A stretch of DNA of 64,000 nucleotides from Lolium rigidum (taxonomy: Eukaryota; Streptophyta; Magnoliopsida; Poales; Poaceae), in NCBI RefSeq assembly GCF_022539505.1, contig NC_061514.1:335713090-335777089 (forward strand), read 5' to 3'. Shown here one piece after another: positions 21,576 to 33,065 of this stretch. The position numbers and the translations under genes were made by a program. How positions within the stretch are numbered: position 1 is the first letter of the stretch; each line of letters starts with the position of its first letter. The notes beneath the pieces are model-generated. The model was not told the origin of the DNA and did no database searches. It saw only the letters and a list, made by a program, of their open reading frames with translations.

Positions 21576-22924
21576 CTACAAGTTGGGCATGACCGACTCC
21601 TCGTGCTCGGGCCGGTGGAGGTTGTGCAGGATGTAGAGGGAAGCCGAGGAGAGAAAGATGCAAACAGAGTAGCTGAGCAGATCCAGCCCCGTCGTGATCT
21701 TCACCATCTTGCTCCTCTCGAACATTTTCACGAGCAGGATCATGACGATGACGTGCCCCACTTTCGTCTTGAGCTCGTCCAGGGAGGTGATCTTCATCCA
21801 CTTGGGTCTCTCCTGCAAGAGTAAGACATGGACAGTTCAGGTCCCTGACATAGTGACATGCTTAGAGTGTTGCATGTTTCTTAGATCTTAGCAGAGAATT
21901 GCATGTTTAGTCTGAATGTTAGCAGCAGTAAGTTTAGTCTGAAACTCTGAACTGCTATTACCTTGAGAGCGAACATTCCAAAGAGTGATGATCCCTGAAG
22001 AGCCCGATCCGATCCAGAAGGTAAATCGTTAGACGCGTTGCTGATGAACAGCCCGTACAAACCCATGCCAAAGATGAGCATGACTGTGCCAGCAAGATAC
22101 ACATCTGCACGCAGGAGCAAGTGCAAATTTTAGTGAGTAACAATGATTCAACTATATTACTAGTAGTACATCATGTTAGTCAGTGGATCAATTAACTAGT
22201 AACAGAATCTATGACTCACCAATGGCCTCGACGACTTTGAGGACCATCTGCCCTGTATGAACACCTTTGACGCAGCTCGTCCAGTAGCAAATGTACGCCT
22301 CTTTTATGTACACACAACCCTGTTAACCAGAGATCAGCAGATGCAATCACTGTTGCTGATTTAGGGCAATTCCAAATGCCTCAAAGTTTATAAAGGAGAC
22401 TGTAAATAGAAGTTTTGGTTATCGCGATCCTGACGAGCTGCAGTGATTAGACTGAGAGAACTTACATTGAGGAAGCAGAGGAGGGAGCCGGCTAGCGATC
22501 CGGCGACCGCGAGAAGAGCCAGAAACCGGAAATCGAAGATGACCTGCGCGATGCGCAACATTAGCCTACTCCGGAATATGACACGAACTATATATGCCTA
22601 GCAGTTAATCTTGGACTGAACCAGCCAGAGGCTCCTGCTTACCCTCTCCACAGTGGTCTCGATGGAGGTGGACCTGGCGGTGCCGGAAACGGCGCCGTTG
22701 GTCCCGCCGTAGTCGCGCGCCTTGGCAGTGGATCCGTCCGAGCCATGCAGCACCGCCGCGGAAGCGCCGTCGCTGGACGGCGAGGAGGCGGCGGCCGAGG
22801 CAACCGGCACGAACCGAGACGACCGCCGGTAACGAAGCTGGCCCGTCGTCTCCGGTCGCCGGAACGCCGGGGCGGCGGCGGCGCGGACGGGCGCGAGGCA
22901 GCCGTGCAGCAGCAGGAGAGCCAT
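21576..22924 (-). CDS. UPF0114 family membrane protein, plastid type, 279 residues, five exons
   Basis: Exons on the minus strand: 22924-22643, 22543-22466, 22319-22220, 22104-21962, 21812-21576. All have GT donors and AG acceptors, and the sum is 840 bases with the stop. Residues 1 to about 50 are rich in A, R and S with few acids, like a chloroplast transit peptide (MALLLLHGCLAPVR). Residues about 95-260 form the UPF0114 domain, with hydrophobic segments in exon 2 (FLALLAVAGSLAGSLL), exon 4 (AGTVMLIFGMGLYGLFI) and exon 5 (GHVIVMILLVKMF, SYSVCIFLSSASLYILH). The conserved SLDELKTKVGHV stretch supports the family. Its biochemical role is unknown. It probably sits in a plastid membrane. The 3' flank is the duplicated block with the foldback element 320 bp away. 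Confidence 0.85.
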
Positions 22925-23377
22925 GACCAGCGCCGCTCGATCGCCGGGCAACGAGCGCGAGTGAGAGGAGTGAGGCGAGTGGCTGCGCTGGACTGTGTGG
23001 CTGGCTGGCTCCGGTCGTCTTCGAGTGGAGTGGAGCGGATCGAATGTGAAGAGAGGAGAGAGGTTTATCGCGGGTATGGACGACGTACGTCGCTCTCGGC
23101 GATGTGGTGTGTAGCGCATGGCAGGGGCCACTTGTGTGGCGCGGAGCACACTGTTGGTTCTCGCGCGTGAAACACACCGCTAGTTTTCTAACAGAATTGC
23201 ACGCTAGTAAGATGGACTGAAGGTCTGACAGACAACGATAAACCGTACCATCAAGGATTTGGATATGAGAATGAAAAAAATCTCGAGGGGGGGGGTCCGG
23301 ATTCCTACTAACCGTGGTCACGGAAAATTACTTGTCGCTTACTGGATGAAATTCTCAGACGAAAAATGAATTTCAAG
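22925..23377 (-). promoter_or_regulatory. Presumed promoter and 5' UTR of the UPF0114 gene
   Basis: Lies directly upstream of the start at 22924. GC-rich near the gene and turning AT-rich beyond 23170, with a G-run at about 23287. No clear TATA box was found, so the transcription start is not assigned. Confidence 0.4.
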
Positions 23378-23640
23378 GCCTTGTTTCCTTCTAGGGTATG
23401 GGGATGGGAGGGGATTATTTTGTATCCCGGAAAATCCCCACTAGTTCGTTTACTTCTTCGATTTTGAACGACATAATCCCGAGATATCCCCTCTCATCCC
23501 CATATTTTTTGCCTAAATTAAATACTCTCCATCATACTAGTGTATTTTTAGGAAAGGTATTTGAGAAGATTGGGTGAACACCAAATCCCCTCCCATCCCA
23601 TACCCATTGGGAAGAAAAATACGAGAAAAGTAAACAAGGC
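23378..23640. mobile_element. MITE with GCCTTGTTT termini, 263 bp
   Basis: The left end GCCTTGTTTCCTTCTAGGG mirrors the right end, which ends AAGTAAACAAGGC. Inside, GGGTATGGGGATGGGAGGGG is mirrored by CCCCTCCCATCCCATACCC. Short, non-coding and near palindromic. The target duplication is not clear, so the superfamily is left open. Confidence 0.6.
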
Positions 23641-26600
23641 TTAAAAGAAATCAAAACCAACTTTTGCAGGAGACTATCTGGCCTAAATTCAAATGGTCCG
23701 GGATTTCTCGTCCGGTAAACTCATTTATCGCATGGACTGGGAATTTCGGTTTGCAGCCGGAACCGTGGTATTTCAACTAGCAACCAAATCCCTGCATGCG
23801 ATACAGTAGACACATGTACTCCTTCAGTCACGTAGAAAGTGGCTTAGAATTTGAAAATAAAAACACAATCAAATCACAATGCGATAGCTAGGAACATAAG
23901 ATGTAGGGACTACGGAGTACGAGAAAAACATAAATGCATATCAATGGGGTGGGGCAATGAAGACGATCATTAAGGGTTCTCGTTGGGACGTGAAATGAAC
24001 TCGCTCGCAACCCCCCGCCCCTTCTCGCTCTCAGCTCGCTACAGTAGTTGAGAGGCTTTTCTCTCTCATCGGGCCGCTCCGATGTCCTCTTCATCAGAAT
24101 AGCCGGCCGGAGTTGGACAGGAGCTGGCCCCGAAGTAGATAGGTGTAGATCTAGGTTTACTGTTTGGTCCTATATGGCGTATGGCGCTTATGCCAAGAGG
24201 GAAGTGGTAGATCTCTGCGGCCAGATCTGGCACGGCCTCGATTTCTTCCTCTGCTTCATGGTGCTCCGGTGGTCGTAGACGAAAGTCTGGTGGTGGAGGA
24301 AGGCGAAAATCTCCATAAATAAGGCTGCTTTCGGCGGATATGGTGGCCAAGCCTGGAGCGGCAGGCTCCTCTCCCTTGTTCGTCATGGTGACGAGATTGG
24401 GGATACGCTTCTGCTCACGGTCGGCTGCCCGCCGCATCTGCAACATGGGAGCGCTCGCTATCGCCGTCTTCCATGGCTGAAGGGTGGCCCCTCCAACCTC
24501 GAGCGACGGTGACAGTTCCTTCCAGTCGTCATATTCAGGTCATCAACAACCTCCAGGCATTCTTGCCATTGCAGAGGCCCTCTGGTAGCGCCGTAGTTGG
24601 CTCTCACTTTCACGCCCCAAGTTGTTATGTCCCCGGCGGCGTGGATGTTGACTATGGCGCCCCTGGCGTGGTGGAGCAGGAGCCGGACTTGATTGTGTTT
24701 CCTGTTTTTATTCTGAGGTCCTTAGTGCAAATTGTAAGGGTCGGCTTGTAATTTTCATTTCTCGTATGACCCTATCTATAAAATGTACCTCCACCACTTT
24801 GACTAAAATGAAGCTCTAGGTCCTTCGGAACCTTCCATGTTAAAAATAAGGGTTCTCGTCTATAAAAGAAAAAAATGCATATCAATTAATGGGGTGGGGT
24901 ACCAACGGATGAGCATGAAAAAGTGATACCTTCCTAGAGAAGGGCACCAGAATTAAGCCTGACATTGATGGCCTCACCTACACTTCACTGTCCGCGGCGA
25001 ATCCCATTTGGTTGGGCTTCTTGCCGAGGTGACCCTCTAAGACCTCCCAAGGTTGGGGAGGAGCCTTCAGCTCTAAGGATCTGACCGGTGATGTCGAAGA
25101 ATGACATCTCCCAACGTTGACACTGGGGTTGGGGAGAGCTTATGTTGGTGTTGTGGCGAGGATGGGGACGAGGAACTTAAGTGTGCATGTACACATTCGA
25201 CTATATATGTGAGAGAGCTGAACACGTGCATGTTATAAATAGAAAACATCGCAAGAACAAATCTCTAGCAAATGCATTGACTAGATAAGACCCGGACACC
25301 AAAGATGTTGTGGAATTACACATATTGGCAGGTGACCAATATGGATGTTCGAGAAAAATCCTACTGGTAGACACCTCATTGACTCAAGAAGTTTCTTTTT
25401 TTCACTTCGACCTAACATAGGATATCTCATAAATAAGAACACTGCTCAAGATTTTGTTATGCATTTATATTTATAACATTTTGAAAAATATTTAAGAGTA
25501 CCAAAATAGTCAATGTGAACATATAGTCATATACACACTATAATTTATCTAAAAGGCATATACTAATTTGTGGAGACATGTGTTTTGTTGGGATTGAAGT
25601 AGTTTGTAAAGAAAACATTTTGTAGTGTAGACACAAAAACCGCGACTTCCATTGTTCAATATGGGTTCAGTTTACTTCACATATATTCTCAACTCTAGAT
25701 GCATGCATCCCCGTATTTTATTTAGCAGGAGTATCATTTTCTTAATTTTGCGCACGAAATTCAAGATTTGTACGATTATAAAATGAGTTATAAATAAGTT
25801 ATAAAATCATAACAAATAAGTAATAAAAAATGTCTTGCATGGTAAACCCGGCCTCCATGTCAAAATATAAGATGGTTAAGAAATCTTCCAACCAGGTGAA
25901 AATTGAACAAAACAACATCGCTACCCCTATCTAATTTGATCGCTACCTCTGTCGTCTTCCATCTAAGCCTCGACCCAGATGTGGTCGTCTTCAATCTCCA
26001 CCTCGACCTAGCATTCCTCCATCCCATCTAGCTCGCCTACTCCACTTCCTCTGAGATCTCGTTCCCTCCTCCGCCCTGGGTCCTCTGACTAATCGTCCAC
26101 AGTCATAGGTCTAGTCCCTTGATCAGTCTAGAGCAAGAGGTTGATCTAGCATGATCCTATGATTGTCCAGAGCAAGTTGTCGCCCAAATGATCCAGAGCC
26201 CCAGGTCGCCCAGCCAAAGCGGAGAGGGTGCTGGCACGGGGGGTGAGTGTAACACCGCAGGTTTCGCCCATACCTAGAATGCTAGCACACTACATTAGAA
26301 CTGCCAATCAGACTTCCTTTGAGAGTTGGGAAGAATTTCATCTCTATATAAGGATATCGACGGCAATCAATTAGTAATATCATGACATGTTGTCGAGATA
26401 TAAAAAGGTAATAAAATTTTAATATGACTCCGAAGAATGTATAAATTCCCAAGTGGCGAAAGAGTCAAAGTAATGACATTATGCTTAATAGCCAAGGGTA
26501 GTAGCTACTGCCTAAAATACAAGTGTCAACTAATTATTATTGCGTGAAAGTATGTTATGTGATGAAGTGGTGTAGGGGTGCTACTTCCATCTCACATGCA

Positions 26601-26746
26601 TGCCGCTAACTTATCACCTGAAATCCAAATAAAACAAAAAAATGATTATAATTTTTTAGAAAGTACAATATAAAACCATAAAAACATTAGCCAATAAACA
26701 TCATTAGAGCATCACTCGGGAATATCCGAAAATAGAACTACGGGTC
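23641..26746. other. Intergenic DNA without a recognisable gene
   Basis: AT-rich except for a GC-richer block at about 24000-24800, which has minus-strand open reading of 126 codons but no family signature and a poorly coding-like composition. That block may be a repeat or a decayed gene piece. The rest, including the pyrimidine-rich part near 25920-26100, shows no terminal repeats or protein similarity that I can name. Confidence 0.4.
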
Positions 26747-27135
26747 TTGGCAGATGTGACCGAAACTAGCCATCATGTGAAGGCAGCGCTGGCTCAAAAT
26801 TACCAACCCATTGGCTTTAACTTACCAACTGATGAGGACATCCCTACCACACTACTACCTTCGTTATTATCAAATGAAGATGAACCTGATGTGAAGCTCA
26901 AGTCCAATGAAGTTCGGATTGGACCTATTACAAGGGCTCGTGCGAAGCTACTTAAACAACAGGTGAACTTGTTCCTAAACGATACTTTGATTGATGAGAA
27001 CTTTATACTGCCTAAGTCCTGTTACTTATATATCATCTGGTATGAAGAGGAGACAAGCATCGCACGAGAAGGAGAGGAGCAGCTGGACGTGAAGATGGAC
27101 GTGGAGCTGGACATGGAGCTGGACATGAAGATATC
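26747..27135 (+). pseudogene. Ty3/gypsy polyprotein C-terminal tail (left arm)
   Basis: Carries EVRIGPITRARAKLLKQQVN, the typical tail of plant gypsy polyproteins just before the 3' LTR, then a low-complexity run of D, E, L, M and K. Upstream polymerase domains are missing because the sequence starts at about 26747. The same tail lies in mirror orientation near 45000-45320. Confidence 0.75.
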
Positions 27136-28818
27136 TCATGTATGCGCGAGGGAGGAGCGGGTGGCATGCGCGAGAGGAGAAGACAAAGTCCAGGCCGGTC
27201 TAGTACCCGGTCAGACCGGCCGCCACGTCGGCGCGCCCGGTCCCTGGCCCGGTCCGACCGGGCCGTACGCCGGATCCGGCCGGCGCCAACCGGAAAATCA
27301 GCTGATGCCAACCGGGAGGGTTACTGCGCGACACTTCGCCCGCTCGGTCAGCACCCGGTCCCTGGCCCGGTTTGAACCGGCCAGCCCGGTCCCAGGCCCG
27401 GTCGACCGGCCCCCAGATCGGCCGTGTCCGAGTCTGTCTCGACCAGATCTATTCTAGGTCGGTTATTTTCGTACTTTTTCGACCTGAGGTCGTTCCGGAC
27501 GCCTATATAAGTGCCCAGGACGCTTCCAAAGTTGCTTTAGACCACGTTTAAGATAAACCCTAGTTCTTAGTTGTTTGCTCTGCAAAAATATTGAATTCCC
27601 TACACCATATTGCTTGATATTGTGTAGATCTGAAAGTCTTGTGTGATCTGCTGTTCCATTGGGAATTAGAAGGTTGCAACTTACCGCTTCGTGGTCGGCG
27701 GCTACGTGCGCAAGTGTGTGGAGTTGTGAATATCTTGCAGGGTTGAGAGCTGTTGCATTGGCGACAGGGACCAATCGAGAGATCTCGTTGTATCATACAA
27801 GTTATCATCCACTTCATCGAGTTACCTCCGCTGCAATCACCCCGTGATCATCATCACCACCGTTGCTTATTGAGAAGATCGGGCCACCCCTTATCGTCTT
27901 GGTACCATATTCTCGGATTTCCTCGGTAAACCATCCACAATCCACCCCATAGTTGAGTTGTGAGTGTTTCCTATCCAGAAAAAGCCAAAAAAAATTAGGG
28001 TTAGGGTTTGCCATAGCTTTAGATTGCACTAATTTCAAGTTTTAGTTACTTTTCGTAGTTGTTTTTGTGTATCTTTTTCTTGCATCTAGTATTTTTAGGG
28101 TTTGCGTCTCCAGTATCATCTAGTTTCAGTTTTTGTTACTCCGAGTCCACATAGCGTACAGTGTGCTTGTTCCCAACCATAGACACAGCCTATCGATATA
28201 AGTGACTAGGAACTTCTCCAGAAGAGACTAGTTTTACCGCTCGACAGGCTGCTCATTAGGGTTTTGGTGCTTTGCATATTTTGTTGGCCGTGTTATCAAG
28301 GAGTTGAGTCATAAAATAAAAAAAAAAATAGAAAACAAGCAAAAAGAGCTACATAGCTGCGTTACAAAAAGAAAATCCAAAAAAAAAGTGTGAAGTGCTA
28401 GTAAGATCAAGTGAAGGCCTAGTTACTTTTCTGCACCTGTAGTTGAGCAATCTTGTGTCTGTTTCGTTGAGCTTTGCTAGTGTCTCTCGAGTGCATTGCA
28501 ACCTTTCCTCCATATAGTTGCATTGCCACATTTATCGCCTTGTGTGAGTATCTTTGGTTGTCTACGGTCAGCGCTAGAGCTTGTTATTGGTGCAAATAGG
28601 TAGCCTACCTACAGCCCCACATATACCCTACTTTGTCGTGTGATTGTTCTTATACCCTTGATATTCGCTTCGCTACATATGTGCACTAGTTGTTCCTACA
28701 AGTGGTAAGCAACACTAATTTACTTTGGAACGGTAAGATCTCCTTTTCTTATCAGTTTTTGAGTGAGTTGTGAGAGTACCACCATATATTATTGATTTAG
28801 TGCACTAACCTACTAATC
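27136..28818 (+). repeat. Gypsy LTR and 5' leader (left arm)
   Basis: The GC-rich first part resembles U3. TATATAAG at 27504-27511 is a good TATA box. The LTR end is placed at about 27896, where the mirror copy reads CCACCCCTTATCA. The next bases (TTGGTACCATATTC here, TTGGTATCAGATTC in the mirror copy) look like an initiator-Met primer site. The leader up to the gag start at 28819 is AT-rich. The exact LTR start was not found. Confidence 0.6.
27504..27511 (+). promoter_or_regulatory. TATA box of the gypsy LTR
   Basis: TATATAAG in the middle of the LTR, between a GC-rich U3-like part and a U-rich R/U5-like part. The mirror arm has ACTTATATAGG at about 44518. Confidence 0.6.
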
Positions 28819-28877
28819 ATGTCTGCTAGTGATACTAAACTTGTTAACCAGGAAAACAAGAATTCCGCAGATATCAT
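28819..28877 (+). pseudogene. Gypsy gag start, interrupted by an LTR element
   Basis: Reads MSASDTKLVNQENKNSADI and is then cut at 28877 by the insertion at 28878-37040. The frame resumes after the insertion with TWREYEAVRNEMRREF, matching the uninterrupted mirror copy that starts at 43203. Confidence 0.85.
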
Positions 28878-30472
28878 TGATGCGTGTAGTTGACACGTCC
28901 GTTGGGAACCCCAAGAGGAAGGTGTGATGCGCACAGCGGCAAGTTTCCCTCAGTTAGAAACCAAGGTTTAATCGAACCAGTAGGAGTCAAGAAGCACGTT
29001 GAAGGTTGATGGCGGCGGGATGTAGTGCGGCGCAACACCAGAGATTCCGGTGCCAACGTGGAACCTGCACAACACAACCAAAGTACTTTGCCCCAACGAA
29101 ACAAGTGAGGTTGTCAATCTCACCGGCTTGCTGTAACAAAGGGTTAACCGTATTGTGTGGAAGATGATTGTTTGCAGAGAAAACGAGTAAAACAAGTATT
29201 GCAGCAGATTTGTATTTCAGTATTAAAGAATGGACCGGGGTCCACAGCTCACTAGAGGTGTCTCTCCCATAAGATAAAAGCATGTTGGGTGAACAAATTA
29301 CAGTCGGGCAATTGACAAATAGAGAGGGCATAACAATGCACATACATGACATGATAAGTATAGTGAGATTTAATTGGGCATTACGACAAAGTACATAGAC
29401 CGCCATCCAACCGCATCTATGCCTAAAAAGTCCACCTTCAGGTTATCGTCCGAACCCCTCCAGTATTAAGTTGCAAAGCAACGAGACAATTGCATTAAGT
29501 ATGGTGCGTAATGTAATCAACAACTACATCCTCGGACATAGCGCCAATGTTTTATCCCTAGTGGCAACAAGCACAACACAACCTTAGAACTTTACGTCAC
29601 TCGTCCCGGTGTCAATGCGGGCATGAACCCACTATCGAGCATAAATACTCCCTCTTGGAGTTAAAAGTAAAAACTTGGCCGAGCCTCTACTAGTAACGGA
29701 GAGCATGCAAGATCATAAACAACACATATGTAATAACTTGATAATTAACATGACATGGTATTCTCTATCCATCGGATCCCGACAAACACAACATATAGAA
29801 TTACGAGATAGATGATCTTGATCATGTTAGGCAGCTCACAAGATCCAACAATGAAGCACAATGAGGAGAAGACAACCATCTAGCTACTGCTATGGACCCA
29901 TAGTCCAGGGGTGAACTACTCACTCATCACTCCGGAGGCGACCATGGCGGTGTAGAGTCCTCCGGGAGATGAATCCCCTCTCCGGCGGGGTGCCGGAGGA
30001 GATCTCCGGAATCCCCCGAGATGGGATCGGCGGCGGCGGCGTCTCGGTAAGGTTTTCCGTATCGTGGTTTTTCGCATCGGGGGTTTCGCGACGGAGGCTT
30101 TAAGTAGGCGGAAGGGCGAGTCGGGGGCCGGACGAGGGGGCCACACCATAGGGCGGCGCGGGCCCCCCGGGCCGCGCCGCCATGGGGTGTCGCCACCTCG
30201 TGGCCCCACTTCGTGTGTTCTTCGGTCTTCCGGAAGCTCCGTGGAAAAATAGGCCCACGGGTCTTTGTGTCGTCCAATTCCGAGAATATTTCGTTACTAG
30301 GATTTCCGAAACCAAAAACAGCGAGAAAACGAGAACGGCACTTCGGCATCTTGTTAATAGGTTAGTTCCGGAAAATGCACGAATATGACATAAAGTGTGC
30401 ATAAAACATGTAGGTATCATCAATAATATGGCATAGAACATAAGAAATTATCGATACGTCGGAGACGTATCG
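28878..30472 (-). repeat. 3' LTR of the 8.2-kb element
   Basis: Matches 35440-37040. Its minus-strand first bases are CGATACGTCTCC, so the terminal TG is mutated to CG. It is preceded on the minus strand by the purine tract in AAGCTTGGGGATGC. Confidence 0.88.
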
Positions 30473-33065
30473 GCATCCCCAAGCTTAGTTCCGCTCGTCC
30501 CGAGCAGGTAAAACGATAACAAAGATAATTTCGAAGTGATATGCCATCATAACCTTGATTATACTATTTGTAAATATATGTAGTGGATGCAGCGATCAAA
30601 ACAATGGTAATGACATGAGTAAACAAGTGAATCATATAGCAAAGACTTTTCATGAATAGTACTTCAAGACAAGTATTAATAAGTCTTGCATAAGAGTTAA
30701 CTCATAAAGCAATAAATCAAAGTAAAGGTATTGAAGCAACACAAAGGAAGATTAAGTTTCAGCGGTTGCTTTCAACTTGTAACATGTATATCTCATGGAT
30801 AGTAGTCAACATAGAGTAATATAACAAGTACAATATGCAAGTATGTAAGAATCAATGCACGAGTTCACACAAGTGTTTGCTTCTTGAGGTGGAGAGAGAT
30901 AGGTGAACTGACTCAACATAAAAGTAAAGAGAATGGTCCTTCAAAGAGGAAAGCATCGATTGCTTGTATTTGTGCTAGAGCTTTTATTTTCAAAACATGA
31001 AACAATTTTGTCAACGGTAGTAATAAAGCATATGAGTTATGAAAGTTATATCTTACAAGTTGCAAGTCTCATGCATAGTATACTAATAGTGCCCGCACCT
31101 TGTCCTAATTAACTTGGACTACCGGATCTTTGCAATGCACATGTTTTGACCAAGTGTCACAATGGGGTACCTCCATGCCGCCTGTACAAAGGTCTAAGGA
31201 GAAAGCTCGCATTTTGGATTTCTCGCTTTTGATTATTCTCAACTTAGACATCCATACCGGGACAACATGGACGAGCAGATAATGGACTCCTCTTTAATGC
31301 ATAAGCATGTGGCAACAATTATTATTCTCATATGAGATTGAGGATATGTGTGTCCAAAACTGAAACTTCCACCATGAATCATGGCTTTAGTTAGCGGCCC
31401 AAAGTTCTTCTCTAACAATATGCATGCTCCAACCATAAAGGTGGTAGATCTCTCTTACTTCAGACAAGACGGACATGCATAGCAACTCACATGATATCCA
31501 ACAAAGAATAGTTGATGGCGTCCCCGAAACATGGTTATCGCTCAACAAGCAACTTAATAAGAGATAAAGTGCATAAGTACATATTCAATACTACAATAGT
31601 TTTTAAGCTATTTGTCCCATGAGCTATATATTGCGAGAGGTGAATGATGGAATTTTAAAGGTAGCACTCAAGCAATTTACTTTGGAATGGCGGATAAATA
31701 CCATGTAGTAGGTCGGTATGGTGGACACAAATGGCATAGTGGTTGGCTCAAGTATTTGGGATGCATGAGAAGTATTCCCTCTCGATACAAGGTTTAGGCT
31801 AGCAAGGTTATTTGAAACAAACACAAGGATGAACGGTACAGCAAAACTCACATAAAAGACATATGGTAAACATTATAAGACTCCATACCGTCTTCCTTGT
31901 TGTTCAAAACTCAATACTAGATGTTATCTAGACTTTAGAGAAACCAAATATGCAAACCAAATTAACAAGCTCTAAGTGTTTTTCTTCATTAATGGGTGCA
32001 AAGTATATGATGCAAGAGCTTAAACATGAGCACAACAATCGCCAGGTATCAAATTATCCAAGACATTATAGCAATTTACTACATGTATCATTTTCCAATT
32101 CCAACCATATAACAATTTAACGAAGAAGAAACTTTGCCATGAATACTATGAGTAGAACCTAAGGACATATTTGTCCATATGCTACAGCGGAGCGTGTCTC
32201 TCTCCCATAAAGTGAATGCTAGGATCCATTTTATTCAAACAAAACAAAAAACAAAAACAAACCAACGCTCCAAGCAAAGTGCATAAGATGTGGCCGAATA
32301 AAAATGTAGTTTCAGGGGAGGAACCTCGATAATGTTGTCGATGAAGAAGGGGATGCCTTGGGCATCCCCAAGCTTAGACGCTTGAGTCTTCTTAGAATAT
32401 GCAGGGGTGAACCACCGGGGCATCCCCAAGCTTAGAGCTTTCACTCTCCTTGATCATATTGCATCATACTCCTCTCTTGATCCTTGAAAACTTCCTCCAC
32501 ACCAAACTCGAAACAACTCATTAGAGGGTTAGTGCATAATAAAAATTCACATGTTCAGAGGTGACACAATCATTCTTAACACTTCTGGACATTGCATAAA
32601 GCTACTGGACATTAATGGATCAAAGAAATTCATCCAACATAGCAAAAGAGGCAATGCGAAATAAAAGACAGAATCTGTCAAAACAGAACAGTCCGTAAAG
32701 ATGGATTTTATTAGGCCACCAGACTTGCTCAAACGAAAATGCTCAAATTTAATGAAAGTTGCGTACATATCTGAGGATCACGCTCGTAAATTGGCGTAAT
32801 TTTCTGAGCTACCTACAGGGAGATAGACCCAGATTCGTGACAGACAAAGAAATGCTGGAACTGCGTGATAATCCAAATCTAGTACTTACTTTTCTATCAA
32901 AGACTTTACTTGGCACAACAAAACATAAAACTAAGATAAGGAGAGGTTGCTACAGTAGTAAACAACTTCCAAGACACAAATATAAAACAAAAATTCTGTA
33001 GTAAAAACATGGGTTGTCTCCCATAAGCGCTTTTCTTTAACGCCTTTCAGCTAGGCGAGTGTAAC
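30473..33065 (-). other. Non-coding 3' half of the 8.2-kb element
   Basis: About 2.6 kb where polymerase and integrase would be expected holds no protein similarity on either strand. It contains three copies of GCATCCCCAAGCTTAG (30473, 32362, 32420). One sits at the LTR edge as the purine tract, and one is part of a short palindrome. Confidence 0.65.

Larger units (their letters stand above)
17443..22788. repeat. Segmental duplication copy 2, without the LTR and Harbinger insertions
   Basis: Direct repeat of 4540-15960 as described there. Copy 2 continues past 22788 into the complete UPF0114 exon 1 and promoter, and to the left of 17443 into the complete Harbinger end, so it is the less damaged copy. 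Confidence 0.9.

Noticed and set aside
24066..24446. 126-codon minus-strand frame that looks moderately protein-like
   Set aside because: No recognisable domain, no start context or splice signals, and no counterpart nearby. Left as intergenic.
27994..28010. Telomere-like word TTAGGGTTAGGGTTT
   Set aside because: Only two to three units inside the gypsy leader; the mirror copy has a variant of it. It is part of the element, not an interstitial telomere array.
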